From contig CAVOHR010000002.1 of assembly GCA_963695835.1 (NCBI GenBank), positions 372,001 to 436,000 on the forward strand: a stretch of 64,000 nt of DNA, in the 5' to 3' direction. The notes under the pieces are model-generated. The model saw only the letters and a program-made list of their open reading frames with translations, did no database searches and was not told the DNA's origin. The DNA comes from VRUE01 sp963695835. GTDB taxonomy: Bacteria; Actinomycetota; Thermoleophilia; Solirubrobacterales; 70-9. Below are positions 50,725 to 58,934 of this stretch, in pieces (positions within the stretch are counted from its first letter, which is position 1; each line of letters opens with the position of its first letter). Made by a program: the position numbers and the translations under genes.

Positions 50725-51996
50725 TCAGCGCTTGCCCGGGACCAGGTTCCCGAGCACGCCGATGCGGAAGCCGAGCCACGGGTAGGTGGCGGTGAAGAGC
50801 GCGTTGTCCTGCGGCTGCGGTCCGATCGCGGAGAGCCAGAGCTGGTAGGCGGGGGCGTTGGCGATGCCGCCGTGCAGGCGGCGCCAGACCCGGCCGGGGC
50901 CGCTGCGACCGCTCGGCGGCGCGGTGATGGTGTCGGTCCACTCGACCGCGTTGCCGCCCTGGTCGAGCGTCCCCCAGGGGGAGGTGGTCGCGGCCTGGCC
51001 GACGCTGCCGAGGCTGCCCTGATAGGCAGCCGCGTAGGTCGTCGGTTCGATGCCGAAGGGGTTGACAGTGGCGCATGCTTCGGGGGTTTGCGACGCCGGG
51101 CACCAGCTCGGGGCGGCGACGCCGGAGGCGTGGTAGGTCGCGAGCGGCTGGGTCGCCGCGTTGGTCACGTCGCCGGTCGTCGGGTCGAGCGTGGTCGTCG
51201 CCGGGGCGGTCGCGGTGCCGTCGCCGAACACGCCCGGGTTGGTCGGGTACTTCCAGTAGGAGTAGGTGCCACCGGCGCCGGGGTCGTAGTAGGCGGCCTT
51301 GATCCACTCGTCCTGACTGGGGATGACGAAGCCCGACTTGCGCGAGCGGGTCGCCGCCCGCTGCCTCATGTCGTACATCCCGCGCTCGGTGCGGCGCGAG
51401 AGCCGCACCCGGTAGGTGAGGTAGCGGAAGCCGCCGGCGGCGGCGGCGTGCCTGGAGAGCAGGCGGCCGTTGTAGAGGGAGTTGACGAAGCGCGCCGCGC
51501 GGAGGAAGTTGGCGAAGCCGTAGGGCTTGTCGGCCCATTCCGGCGAGGCGACGGTGTAGTGGCGGCCGGACGGCGCCCGGGGGGAGAGGTCGATCTGTCC
51601 GTACTTGGGCCAGGCCGAGCCGCTCTCGTTGCCGCTGTAGAGGTGGTGCCGGTTGCGGCCGGCGGGATCGACCGTGTTGAGGAACGCCACCCACTGGGCG
51701 ACGGTGACCTCGAGCTGACCGATGCCGTAGCGGTACTTGACCCCGCCGACTTCCTGGCAGGCGGGCTGCGTCTGACCCGCTTCGGCGCAGGACGAGTAGA
51801 CGGCGTCGGTGAAGGGGACGATGCCGACCGCGGGATTCCCGGGGGCGCCGACCTTGACCGTCCTCAGGGTGAGGACGGAGGGCGCGGGCGAGGCGAGCGA
51901 GCTCGCCGGCCCGGCGAGCGCCGCGACCGCGGTGAGGGCCAGCGCGAGGGCGAGGCGCTTGCGCAGGACGTTGGGCACCGCGGGGCGAGTTGTCAT
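50725..51996 (-). CDS. SUMF1/FGE-fold secreted protein lacking the usual cysteines
   Basis: A 423-residue protein with a signal peptide (RLALALALTAVAALAGPASS). The body matches the formylglycine-generating-enzyme fold: YGIGQLEVTVAQWVAFLNTV, ADKPYGFANFLRAARFVNSL, FVIPSQDEWIKAAYYDPGAG, WGTLDQGGNAVEWTDT and a final GFRIGV. The catalytic cysteines of true FGEs, expected near the end, are not present. It probably binds a ligand or carbohydrate rather than activating the neighbouring sulfatase, though the adjacency is suggestive. Confidence 0.75.
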   Translation of the reverse strand: MTTRPAVPNVLRKRLALALALTAVAALAGPASSLASPAPSVLTLRTVKVGAPGNPAVGIVPFTDAVYSSCAEAGQTQPACQEVGGVKYRYGIGQLEVTVAQWVAFLNTVDPAGRNRHHLYSGNESGSAWPKYGQIDLSPRAPSGRHYTVASPEWADKPYGFANFLRAARFVNSLYNGRLLSRHAAAAGGFRYLTYRVRLSRRTERGMYDMRQRAATRSRKSGFVIPSQDEWIKAAYYDPGAGGTYSYWKYPTNPGVFGDGTATAPATTTLDPTTGDVTNAATQPLATYHASGVAAPSWCPASQTPEACATVNPFGIEPTTYAAAYQGSLGSVGQAATTSPWGTLDQGGNAVEWTDTITAPPSGRSGPGRVWRRLHGGIANAPAYQLWLSAIGPQPQDNALFTATYPWLGFRIGVLGNLVPGKR

Positions 51997-52682
51997 CTGG
52001 CCCTATCGGCGGGGAGTCGCGATGCTTGAGCTATGACCGGCGGCGCATCGGCGGGCGGCGTGATCAGCGCGACCGGTACCGAGAGGCCGGCGGCGCGGCG
52101 CAGGGTGGCGATGCGGCGGCCGGGCTGAACTGCCGGCCGGATCTCGCTGACCCGATCCCCGAGGCCGGCGACGGTCGCGTCGAGGTCGGGGGCGACGAAG
52201 GCGAGTCCCCAGAAGAAGGCGGGACGCTCGGCGCCGCCGGCCCGCTCGATCGCCTCGGCCGGCTCCTGCACGACCTCGAGGATGGTCGAGCCGAGCCGGA
52301 AGAAGGCCTGCCGCGGAGCGCCCGCCGGCGTCGGCTCCTCGCGGATCCGGCGCAGGTCGAGCCCGGCGCCCTGAAGCGCCGCGACCGTCCGGTCGAGCGC
52401 GGGCGCGATCGCGACGACGTGGTCGAGCGCGGCGACGCCGTTGGGGTGCGCCGGCGGGTTGTCCGGAGGCTCGCGATCCGACCGCGCGGTCGGGAGCCCG
52501 TCCAGCTCGGTCCCGGCGACGTCCCGCAGCGACCAGCCGGCCAGCCCCCTGCCCGCGTCGGGGCCGGCCAACCGGATCCGCACATCGCCGACCACGCAGA
52601 TGTCGCCGTCGACCGCGAACCCGAGCGCCGACCAGGAGCTGGGCTCGTCCGCGACCGCCAGCTCGTCGATCGTCGGATTCAC
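51993..52682 (-). CDS. VOC/glyoxalase-type protein
   Basis: A 229-residue protein. Residues about 83-135 (HPNGVAALDHVVAIAPALDR, TVAALQGAGLDLRRIRE) and FFRLGSTILEVVQEP form a glyoxalase-like beta-alpha-beta unit, and WGLAFVAPDLDATVAGLGDR begins a second one. Such proteins bind metals or small molecules. It overlaps the SUMF1-like gene by 4 bp. No specific substrate is apparent. Confidence 0.7.
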   Translation of the reverse strand: MNPTIDELAVADEPSSWSALGFAVDGDICVVGDVRIRLAGPDAGRGLAGWSLRDVAGTELDGLPTARSDREPPDNPPAHPNGVAALDHVVAIAPALDRTVAALQGAGLDLRRIREEPTPAGAPRQAFFRLGSTILEVVQEPAEAIERAGGAERPAFFWGLAFVAPDLDATVAGLGDRVSEIRPAVQPGRRIATLRRAAGLSVPVALITPPADAPPVIAQASRLPADRAR

Positions 52683-52706
52683 GCGTCGTCTCGGTCGACG
52701 GATCGC

Positions 52707-53087
52707 CTACGCCGTCGCAAGGACGATCTCGCAGTCGCCCGAGGCGTACGAGGTGGCTTCGAGTGCCCGTTTCCGGGGCAGCTTCGCGGGCTTGCCCTTC
52801 GGCCGGATGTCGATCATCAGCTCAAGGTCGAGCCCGCGTGCGACGCGAATCAGACGCTCCACGCTGGGATTGTGCTCGCCCAGCTCCATCCGAGCCACAT
52901 CCGACTGGTGGACACCGAGATGCTTCGCAAGCTGGCTCTGCGAGAGCCCGTGAACCGCCCGGTAGTGCGCAACCTCGACGGCAAGCCAACGCGCGACCGC
53001 CGTCCGCTCCCAAATGGCCCGAAACTCCGGGTCCCGCAGATCTTCAGCGAGAACCTGCTCATGAGGTATGAGGTGATCGAGATCCAT
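52707..53087 (-). CDS. XRE-family transcription regulator (antitoxin-like)
   Basis: A 126-residue protein. Residues about 35-95 form a helix-turn-helix (HYRAVHGLSQSQLAKHLGVH, QSDVARMELGEHNPSVERL). The N-terminal extension (residues 1-34) with PEFRAIWERTAVARWLAVEV resembles antitoxins of the HigA/XRE class. No toxin gene is seen on either side, so it may be an orphan. An AT-rich stretch upstream (53092-53115) probably contains its promoter. Confidence 0.75.
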   Translation of the reverse strand: MDLDHLIPHEQVLAEDLRDPEFRAIWERTAVARWLAVEVAHYRAVHGLSQSQLAKHLGVHQSDVARMELGEHNPSVERLIRVARGLDLELMIDIRPKGKPAKLPRKRALEATSYASGDCEIVLATA

Positions 53088-53226
53088 TCCATCTCCCGCG
53101 ATGAGAATAACAAAGTTGTAATTGCGGCGATCCCTTCAGGCGCTCACTCAAAAGCTCATCGAGGGTGCTGCCGCTGAGCACCGACTGCGGTTGCTCGGCG
53201 ACGACTTCGGTACCCGGGCGGCGCGG

Positions 53227-53655
53227 CTACGCCTTCCCGGCCCTCGCCAGGTATTCGTCGAGCCGACTGGTCTCTTCGGTGTCCTCGTAGACCTCGTACT
53301 CGCGCAGCTCCCCCCAGGCGATCCGGCCCCAGATCACGTAGCGGTTGTCGTAGACCCGCCCCTCATCGGGATCGTCGAGGTGGATGTGCCCGCGAACGCA
53401 GATCGTCTGCCGCCACGGGAACCCCTTGAGGACGACCTCGTCGGGATAGATCTGCAGCCCGAGGCTGACGAAGCGCTCGAGCCACTGCTCCAGCGCCCGT
53501 TTGCCGCTCGCCCCCGGCGCGAACGAGCTGCCGCCGGGGAACGTGAACTTGACGTCGTCGGCGTCCATCGCCAGCGTCGGCCCGACGTCCCCGGCGCGGA
53601 TCGACTTCATGTTGCGGGCGATCATCTTCCCGGCCAGCCATGAAAGCATCGACAT
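53227..53655 (-). CDS. SnoaL/NTF2-like protein
   Basis: A 142-residue protein that fits the cone-shaped NTF2/SnoaL fold: an N-terminal helical hairpin (MLSWLAGKMIARNMKSIRAG), VKFTFPGGSSFAPGASGKRA, then long beta strands ending in YVIWGRIAWGELREYEVYED. Members are cyclases, isomerases or ligand binders of varied function. No operon partner is evident. Confidence 0.65.
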   Translation of the reverse strand: MSMLSWLAGKMIARNMKSIRAGDVGPTLAMDADDVKFTFPGGSSFAPGASGKRALEQWLERFVSLGLQIYPDEVVLKGFPWRQTICVRGHIHLDDPDEGRVYDNRYVIWGRIAWGELREYEVYEDTEETSRLDEYLARAGKA

Positions 53656-53778
53656 CTCCCTCTCTCTATGTTCCCGTGGCCAGGGAGGCTAGCTCGCGGT
53701 CAGGGCAAGAGATCAACCGGCCGGCTCGCGAAAGGCAACCACGGTCGTCCACTCCTCCCCGGGCTCATAATCCCGCTC

Positions 53779-54239
53779 GTGGGCTATCGAGACTCTTACC
53801 TCTGGCGGCTGCGACAGGCGGTGGGCAACGACCTCGTCCTCATGCCCGGCGCGATGGTCGCCCTACAGCGAGACGACGAGCGCGTCCTGCTGACCAAGCG
53901 CACCGACGACGGAACCTGGTGCCTACCGGCCGGCGCCGCGGAGTCCGGCGGGAGCTTTACCCGGACGGCTACGCCGGAATCGGCGAGTGCAGCGTCTATG
54001 TGGCCCCCGAGGCACGAGGGCGCGGTGTCGGCACGGTCCTGACCGAGGCGCTCGCCGCCGCCGCCGTGGACAACGGCTTCCACAAGCTGATCGGGAAGCT
54101 CTTCACCGACAACGTCGCCAGCGTTCGCCTGGTCGAGCGCTGCGACTTCTCCTCGGTCGGCCTCCATCGCCGCCACGGACAGCTCGACGGGAACTGGCGC
54201 GACGTGCTGGTGGTGGAGCGGCTGCTGGCTATTCCCTGA
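53779..54239 (+). pseudogene. Nudix hydrolase 5' part joined to a GNAT 3' part
   Basis: From GTG 53779 the sequence encodes a Nudix N-terminus (GYRDSYLWRLRQAVGNDLVL, LLTKRTDDGTWCLPAGAAES) up to about 53960, but the Nudix box is missing. From there the neighbouring frame encodes a GNAT C-terminus (ECSVYVAPEARGRGVGTVLT, NVASVRLVERCDFSSVGLHR). The two halves come from different genes and are out of frame. A deletion that fused two neighbours explains this. Neither function should survive. Confidence 0.7.
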
Positions 54240-54666
54240 CGTAGCGCGCGAAGTGGTGGGAGGCGATGACCATTCCGGCGTTCAGGTAGAGCCGGTGGGC
54301 GTCGGCGCGGTCGAGGCCGACGCCCGAGTCGAGGTGGAGCTGATCGCAACCCAGCTGCCTCCCCTCCTCCAGCAGCCAGTCGAGCAACGCCCGTCCGTGC
54401 CCGCGGCGCCTTGCCTCGGGAAGGGTCGAGAGGTCGTCGACGTAGAGGTAGTGCCCCCAGGCGATGCTGTGGACGCCGCGAAAGCCCGCGACGGCGACTG
54501 CCTCCGACTCGCCATCCTCGAACACCCCGACGAGCCGGTAGCCCTCCGCTCGCTGCACGTCGTCAACCGCACGAACGAACGCCTCCTCGCCATCGAGGTC
54601 CGTTCGCAGAGCCTGCATGGCCCGGAAGACCGAGCCCGTATCGGGCGGGAGCACCTCGCGAATCAC
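54229..54666 (-). CDS. GNAT-family N-acetyltransferase
   Basis: A 145-residue GNAT domain: GHYLYVDDLSTLPEARRRGH followed by GRALLDWLLEEGRQLGCDQL and the C-terminal HRLYLNAGMVIASHHFARYV. GTG 54666 gives the family-like start IREVLPPDTGSVFRAMQAL; an open frame continues upstream but looks non-coding. It converges on the Nudix/GNAT remnant and overlaps its end by 11 bp. It may be intact. Confidence 0.75.
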   Translation of the reverse strand: MIREVLPPDTGSVFRAMQALRTDLDGEEAFVRAVDDVQRAEGYRLVGVFEDGESEAVAVAGFRGVHSIAWGHYLYVDDLSTLPEARRRGHGRALLDWLLEEGRQLGCDQLHLDSGVGLDRADAHRLYLNAGMVIASHHFARYVRE

Positions 54667-54819
54667 GCCTGCATCCTGAGTTTCGCATCGGACAGTCGAG
54701 GAACTCGATCCTGGCCTTCGAGTATTTCCTCGTCCCTGCCAAGATGCTGCCGTGCAGTTCACCGCCACCAAGGACTACCGCCGCAAGGCCGAGCACCTTG
54801 CGAATGGATCGGAGCCGGG

Positions 54820-55104
54820 ATGAGCGCGACGCACACGAGCATTCATCGCGCGCGCGTGATCTGGGATGCAGTCGGCGACGACGCCCGTGCCCACACGGTC
54901 GAGCTCGCCGGTCAACGACTCGCCGCATCCAGCGCAGTGGAGTTCGGAGGTGATCCGGACAGGGCCGACCCCGAGGAGATGTTCGTCGCCCTCGACCGCG
55001 ATCTCGACGACAAGCAGGTCGATTCGCTGCACCACCGCGCCCACGAGCGCTGCTTCATCGCCAACAGCGTCAGCTGTCCGGTCGAGGTCGAGCCGCGGAA
55101 ATGA
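54820..55104 (+). pseudogene. OsmC-family protein with internal deletion
   Basis: The 94-residue frame joins an OsmC N-terminus (SIHRARVIWDAVGDDARAHT, GGDPDRADPEEMFVA) directly to an OsmC C-terminus (KQVDSLHHRAHERCFIANSV, then CPVEVEPR). The central helix with the first reactive cysteine and about 60 residues that normally lie between are absent. OsmC enzymes reduce organic peroxides. The frame survives, but the protein lacks half its active site. Confidence 0.7.
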
Positions 55105-55113
55105 CAGTTCGAC

Positions 55114-55260
55114 ATGCCGTATCTGACGGCGATGATCAGCCCCGACAACGTCCGCTCGGTCCACGTCGCCGAGCGCCTTGGGCTGACTCCTATGCGTGAC
55201 GACGTGCTGCTTGGCGACCCGGTGGTCGTATACGGACTCGATCGGGCAGCCTCGAAATGA
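55114..55260 (+). pseudogene. GNAT C-terminal fragment
   Basis: A 48-residue frame (MPYLTAMISPDNVRSVHVAE, RLGLTPMRDDVLLGDPVVVY) equals the end of a RimJ/RimL-type acetyltransferase. Everything upstream of the final acetyl-CoA-binding helices is missing. It follows the OsmC remnant by 10 bp. Confidence 0.65.
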
Positions 55261-55300
55261 ATCTCGGCGGCGGCAGGCTGTGCGGAGGGCCAGGGTCGGC

Positions 55301-55906
55301 TCAGGTCACGTTGCTCGCCACGTCCGGCGCCGAAGTCCTGAGGAGCTGTACGGACGCCACGGCCAGCAGCAGAATCGAGGGCGCGAGCAGGAACCGAGCG
55401 AGCGGGGTGATGAACGCCAGTCCGACGACGAATAGGAGGAGTGCGAGCCAGCGAGGCATGAGTGCCCGGGCACGCAATGCGACCGCTGCTATTGCCAGGA
55501 GCAAGATGCCGATGCCGACCCCGGCGCCGTTGTAGCCGAGGACGTAGGAGATCTCGAACAGCGCCCGGCCGAGTTCCGGCGTGAGATGGCCGTCGTCGGC
55601 ACGCCACGCCCCGACCATGTTGAGGGTCTCGGCGCCGAGCCCGGCCGCCACCAAGAGGAGTGCGCCACCGAATGCGGTGGTGGCGAGCAGGTCGTCGCCC
55701 TCGTGCTCCCGAAGGATCGCCCGAACGCCGCTCGCAAAGAAGACGAGCAGCGCGATCGAGAGGAGGCTGAGACTCCCACCGGCGATGATCCACGCCGAGT
55801 TGTCCGTGTAGAACGCGACGATCTCACGCGCAGGGGCACCGGCGTCGGGCCGTTCGAACGCCCACAGCGCGTTGCCCACGCCGAACAGGACCGACGACCG
55901 AGCCAA
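55301..55906 (-). CDS. Six-helix membrane protein, unknown
   Basis: About 200 residues with six hydrophobic helices, the last a long Leu/Val-rich one. The first in-frame start is TTG at 55906; the coding look extends a little further upstream, so the N-terminus may be truncated. I do not recognise a domain with confidence; it is loosely like DUF4386-type membrane proteins. Confidence 0.5.
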   Translation of the reverse strand: MARSSVLFGVGNALWAFERPDAGAPAREIVAFYTDNSAWIIAGGSLSLLSIALLVFFASGVRAILREHEGDDLLATTAFGGALLLVAAGLGAETLNMVGAWRADDGHLTPELGRALFEISYVLGYNGAGVGIGILLLAIAAVALRARALMPRWLALLLFVVGLAFITPLARFLLAPSILLLAVASVQLLRTSAPDVASNVT

Positions 55907-55941
55907 GGCTTGCCGACGTAACGAGCGGTAGCGAAGATAGG

Positions 55942-56145
55942 CCCATCGATTCGCTCCCCCCGACCAAGACCCCGGTTCCTGACGAGCCGATTCGGCTCTC
56001 GCCGTATGACCCAGCCTGGCCGGCCCGGTTCGAGGAGGAGCGGGCGGCGCTGGCTGACGCGATCGGCGAGTGGATCGTCGGCGGCATACATCACGTCGGC
56101 AGCACCGCCGTGCCGGGTCTGGAGGCCAAGCCGATCATCGACTGA
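55942..56145 (+). pseudogene. GrpB-family (UPF0157) N-terminal fragment
   Basis: The frame contains PIRLSPYDPAWPARFEEERA and HHVGSTAVPGLEAKPIID, the conserved start of GrpB proteins, then stops at TGA 56143-56145 where the rest of the domain should follow. No normal start codon is found. The stop lies at a junction with the oppositely oriented methyltransferase remnant. Confidence 0.65.
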
Positions 56146-56485
56146 CCCGGAGCAGCTCGGCGAGGCCCCGATCGACGTCGTCCCAGTGCTGCATCGTGAA
56201 GACGCCCATCGTCGCGTCGACGCTCTTGTCCTCGAGCGGCAGGGCCTCGGCGACTCCCTGGATCGCCGCCGCGGCGCCCGGCGGGCGCTGGGCGATCATC
56301 ACCGGCGAGGGCTCGACCGCGACGACCTGGCGATCCTCCGGCTCGTAGGAGCCGGCTCCCGCCCCGACGTTGAGGACGCTCCTCGCGTCCCCGAGTGCCT
56401 CCCGGATCGCCGCCTCGAAGCGCGGGTCGGCGCGGCGGACCTCGCTGTAGTCGATGCCCATGCGGTTGTAGGCAGGGGCGATCAC
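56135..56485 (-). pseudogene. SAM-dependent methyltransferase, C-terminally truncated
   Basis: From GTG 56485 it encodes 116 residues: YNRMGIDYSEVRRADPRFEA, the SAM-binding motif VLNVGAGAGSYE, AVEPSPVMIAQRP and FTMQHWDDVDRGLAELLRV. The protein ends there, at the joint with the GrpB fragment, and lacks the C-terminal half of the fold. Its start overlaps the TetR stop as GTGA, so the regulator and the enzyme once formed a unit. Confidence 0.7.
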
Positions 56486-57153
56486 GACTTCGCCCCCCGC
56501 CGGCGTCCGCGAGGCGGTTCCGCGGAACCGCCCTGGCGCGACATCTCGACCAGCAGCTCGACGAAGTCGCCGAAGAGGTCCTTGCGCACCGCGTCGGGGC
56601 TGACCAGCGCTTCGACCGCCAGGCCGATCCCGAGCGCCCGCAGCACGAGCGCGAGGTCGTCGGGCGGCAGCGCGAACTCCTCCCCCGCCTCCTCCTGGTA
56701 GCCGGCGATGTAGTGGGCGATGGCCTCGCGCAGCGCCGCCGAGCGCGAGCCGAAGCGACCCGCCAGCTCGGGATCGCGGCCGGCGTGGGCGATGAACTCC
56801 ATGTGCAGGACGACGGATGCGCGGTCTCTGGAGAAGCGCTCCATCCACTGGTCGGCGAGCGCCCGGGCGCGCACCTCCAGCGGCGCGTCGTCGGCGACGT
56901 CGACCTGCGTCGCGGCCAGCTCCCGCGCGCGCTCTGCCATGTAGTCCTCGAAGACGGCGAGGAAGAGGTCGGCCTTACCCTCGAAGTTCGAGTAGACCGC
57001 GCCGTGGGAGTAGCCGGCCTGCTCGGCGATCTCCTCGACCGAGGCGCCGTTGTATCCGCGGCGAGCGAAGACCTCGGCGGCGGTCGCGATCAGCTCGGCC
57101 CGGGTGCGGGCCTGCTTCTCGGCGCGGGTTTCTCTCTTTCGCTTCGCGGCCAT
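56482..57153 (-). CDS. TetR-family transcription repressor
   Basis: A 223-residue protein with an N-terminal helix-turn-helix (IATAAEVFARRGYNGASVEE, IAEQAGYSHGAVYSNFEGKA) and an all-helical ligand domain. Residues 1-18 are strongly basic. It is divergent from pdxH across a 42-bp gap that contains an AT-rich operator-like region, and upstream of the truncated methyltransferase. The ligand is unknown. Confidence 0.9.
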   Translation of the reverse strand: MAAKRKRETRAEKQARTRAELIATAAEVFARRGYNGASVEEIAEQAGYSHGAVYSNFEGKADLFLAVFEDYMAERARELAATQVDVADDAPLEVRARALADQWMERFSRDRASVVLHMEFIAHAGRDPELAGRFGSRSAALREAIAHYIAGYQEEAGEEFALPPDDLALVLRALGIGLAVEALVSPDAVRKDLFGDFVELLVEMSRQGGSAEPPRGRRRGAKS

Positions 57154-57158
57154 TCAGA

Positions 57159-57186
57159 TTGCAACTCCAACTTGAATGGTGATACT
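57159..57186 (+). promoter_or_regulatory. Probable pdxH promoter in the tetR-pdxH gap
   Basis: TTGCAA (57159-57164) and GATACT (57181-57186) are 16 bp apart. The predicted transcript start is only a few bases before the ATG at 57196, so the mRNA may be nearly leaderless. The same 42-bp gap must also serve the divergent TetR gene and its operator. Confidence 0.4.
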
Positions 57187-57195
57187 AATACAGAA

Positions 57196-57771
57196 ATGGA
57201 CGACCCGCTGCAGACCCTCGCCCGCTGGATCGAGGAGGCGCGCGAGGCCGACGCGCCGGCGCCGGCGGCGATGACACTCGCGACCGTGGGCGGCGACGGG
57301 CGGCCCTCCGCTCGCGTGGTGTCGCTCAAGCGTCTCGATGCCGGCGCGCTGGTCTTCACCACCGGGCTCTGGACCCGCAAGGCGGAGGAGCTGCGGGGCA
57401 ACCCGCAGGCGGCGGCCGTATTCCACTGGCCGACCCTCGGCCGCCAGGCGCGGATCGAGGGGCGGGCAGAGATCGCCGAGCGCGAGCTGGCCGAGGAGCT
57501 GTTCGCGGCGCGCCCCCGCGGCCATCAGCTCCAGGCGCTGGTCTCCCGCCAGGGCGAGACGATCGACGATGTCGGCCCGCTGCGGACGCGGCTCGAAGCG
57601 CTGAGGTCCGAGACGGAAGACCAGCCGATCCCCTGCCCGGACGACTGGGGCGCCATCCGCCTCACGCCGAACGCGGTCGAGTTCTGGACGGAAGGCAGTG
57701 ACCGCCTCCACGACCGCCTCTCCTATCGGGCCGGCCCCGACGGCTGGCACTGCTCGCGCTTGGCCCCGTAG
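57196..57771 (+). CDS. pdxH: Pyridoxamine 5'-phosphate oxidase
   Basis: A 191-residue FMN enzyme that makes pyridoxal phosphate. It has PAAMTLATVGGDGRPSARVV, FTTGLWTRKAEELRGNPQAA, VFHWPTLGRQARIEGRAEIA and a final WHCSRLAP that corresponds to the usual RLxP end. The size is a little short (typical 200-220), with most of the loss before residue 20. The ATG at 57196 is the only start that leaves the family N-terminus. It is divergent from tetR. Confidence 0.88.
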   Translation: MDDPLQTLARWIEEAREADAPAPAAMTLATVGGDGRPSARVVSLKRLDAGALVFTTGLWTRKAEELRGNPQAAAVFHWPTLGRQARIEGRAEIAERELAEELFAARPRGHQLQALVSRQGETIDDVGPLRTRLEALRSETEDQPIPCPDDWGAIRLTPNAVEFWTEGSDRLHDRLSYRAGPDGWHCSRLAP

Positions 57772-57834
57772 GCCGGGTGTGGCAAACCTGTCCCTAAACC
57801 TAAAAGCATCCGGCGCCGCAGAGAAGATGCCGCG

Positions 57835-58189
57835 ATGCTCCTGACGCCCGAGCTGGATCCACAGGCGACGCTGAGCCGCCGCGGCCTCCTCGGCGGGGCG
57901 ATCGCGGCCGGGACGGTCGGGGGGCTACGAAAAGATGAAGCTGGCCCAGCGCTTCGTCCTCAGCCGCGAGCAGGCCGCCGCATCACCACCCCGACCGCGG
58001 TCCTCTCTCCCCAGCTCGAGCAGTTCTTCCCGGGCCAGGCGCAGACGGTCCACAAATGGCTGCGGCGCCGAGCAAGCTGATGGAGTTCACGGTCGCCGAG
58101 GGCGGCGAGCTCCACTGCGAGCCGATGGCGCCGCAGCTGCGCAACGAACGCGCCTTCGACTGGCCCGAAACGCACGCGCGCTCGGGTTA
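57835..58189 (+). pseudogene. Remnant of an exported alpha/beta-hydrolase-like gene
   Basis: From ATG 57835 a Tat-like leader is readable (SRRGLLGGAIAAGTVGG). Other frames carry KMKLAQRFVLSREQAA, then ITTPTAVLSPQLEQFFPGQA, and finally MEFTVAEGGELHCEPMAPQL ending near 58189. The order resembles the C-terminal end of a hydrolase, but the frame changes at least three times and the nucleophile region is missing. The hydrolase label is a weak similarity by eye. Confidence 0.45.
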
Positions 58190-58510
58190 GTCCCCCCTCT
58201 CCACCAGCGCCTTCAGGTCAAGAGCGCGACGGCGCGGAGCGCCGCCGGTGTCGGTTCCAAGGTCGCGATGGCCCCCGCCGCGCGCGCCGCCCTTCGGCTC
58301 GCCAAGGCGGTCGAGGTGAGGCCGGGGCAGCTGCTCGAACCGGACAAGCCAGGATCCTGAGCCGCCCAAAGGACCGGGGGCGGATCACCGACGCCCGGCT
58401 CCCGCTGCTGGTGGGCGATGCCATGCCGTAGCTCCATCGGGGACAACCCCCGCCAAGCCTTCGGCTTTTCACCGATGACGACCGGATCAGCGCGGCCTAC
58501 CTTGTTTCCC
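58190..58510. other. Intergenic stretch without recognised gene
   Basis: About 320 bp between the hydrolase remnant and the DUF2267 gene. Open frames on both strands are present but have no start, context or similarity that supports them. It may hold more eroded coding sequence. Confidence 0.4.
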
Positions 58511-58930
58511 ATGCCCGAGCCGAGCATCATCGAGCGCAGCGTCGAGAAGGCGCACATCTGGCTCGACGAGGTCGCCGCGCAGCTCGGCACCGACGACCAC
58601 CGGCAGGCCTACCGGGCGCTGCGCGCCTACCTCCACGCCCTCCGCGACCGCCTCACAGTCGACGAGGCGGCACAGCTCGCCGCCCAGCTTCCGGATCTGA
58701 TCCGGGGGATCTACTACGAGGGCTGGGACCCCAGCTCGACCCCGGTCAAGTACCGGGGCTTCACCGATTTCCTCGACCGGGTCGCGGCCGACGCCAAGCT
58801 CGACGGCGAGACGGCGGCCTCCTACGCGGTCAGCGCGTCGGCCGGGGTGCTGCGGCGCCACGTCTCCGCGGGCGAGATCGAGGACATCCGCGCCCAGCTG
58901 CCCGAAGACCTACAGCCGATCCTGGGCTGA
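58511..58930 (+). CDS. DUF2267 protein
   Basis: A 139-residue helical protein. ATG 58511 gives EKAHIWLDEVAAQLGTDDHR, QAYRALRAYLHALRDRLTVD and EAAQLAAQLPDLIRGIYYEG, matching DUF2267, a family of unknown function often next to stress genes. Here the next gene, 4 bp away, encodes a universal stress protein. Confidence 0.85.
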   Translation: MPEPSIIERSVEKAHIWLDEVAAQLGTDDHRQAYRALRAYLHALRDRLTVDEAAQLAAQLPDLIRGIYYEGWDPSSTPVKYRGFTDFLDRVAADAKLDGETAASYAVSASAGVLRRHVSAGEIEDIRAQLPEDLQPILG

Positions 58931-58934
58931 CGGC

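Noticed and set aside
53088..53226. A HigB/RelE-type toxin next to the XRE regulator
   Set aside because: I read all frames of the gap and the flanks and found no toxin-like protein; the regulator seems to be an orphan.
53640..58510. A prophage or genomic island
   Set aside because: No integrase, phage structural or plasmid genes are present and base composition does not visibly change; gene remnants alone do not prove an island.
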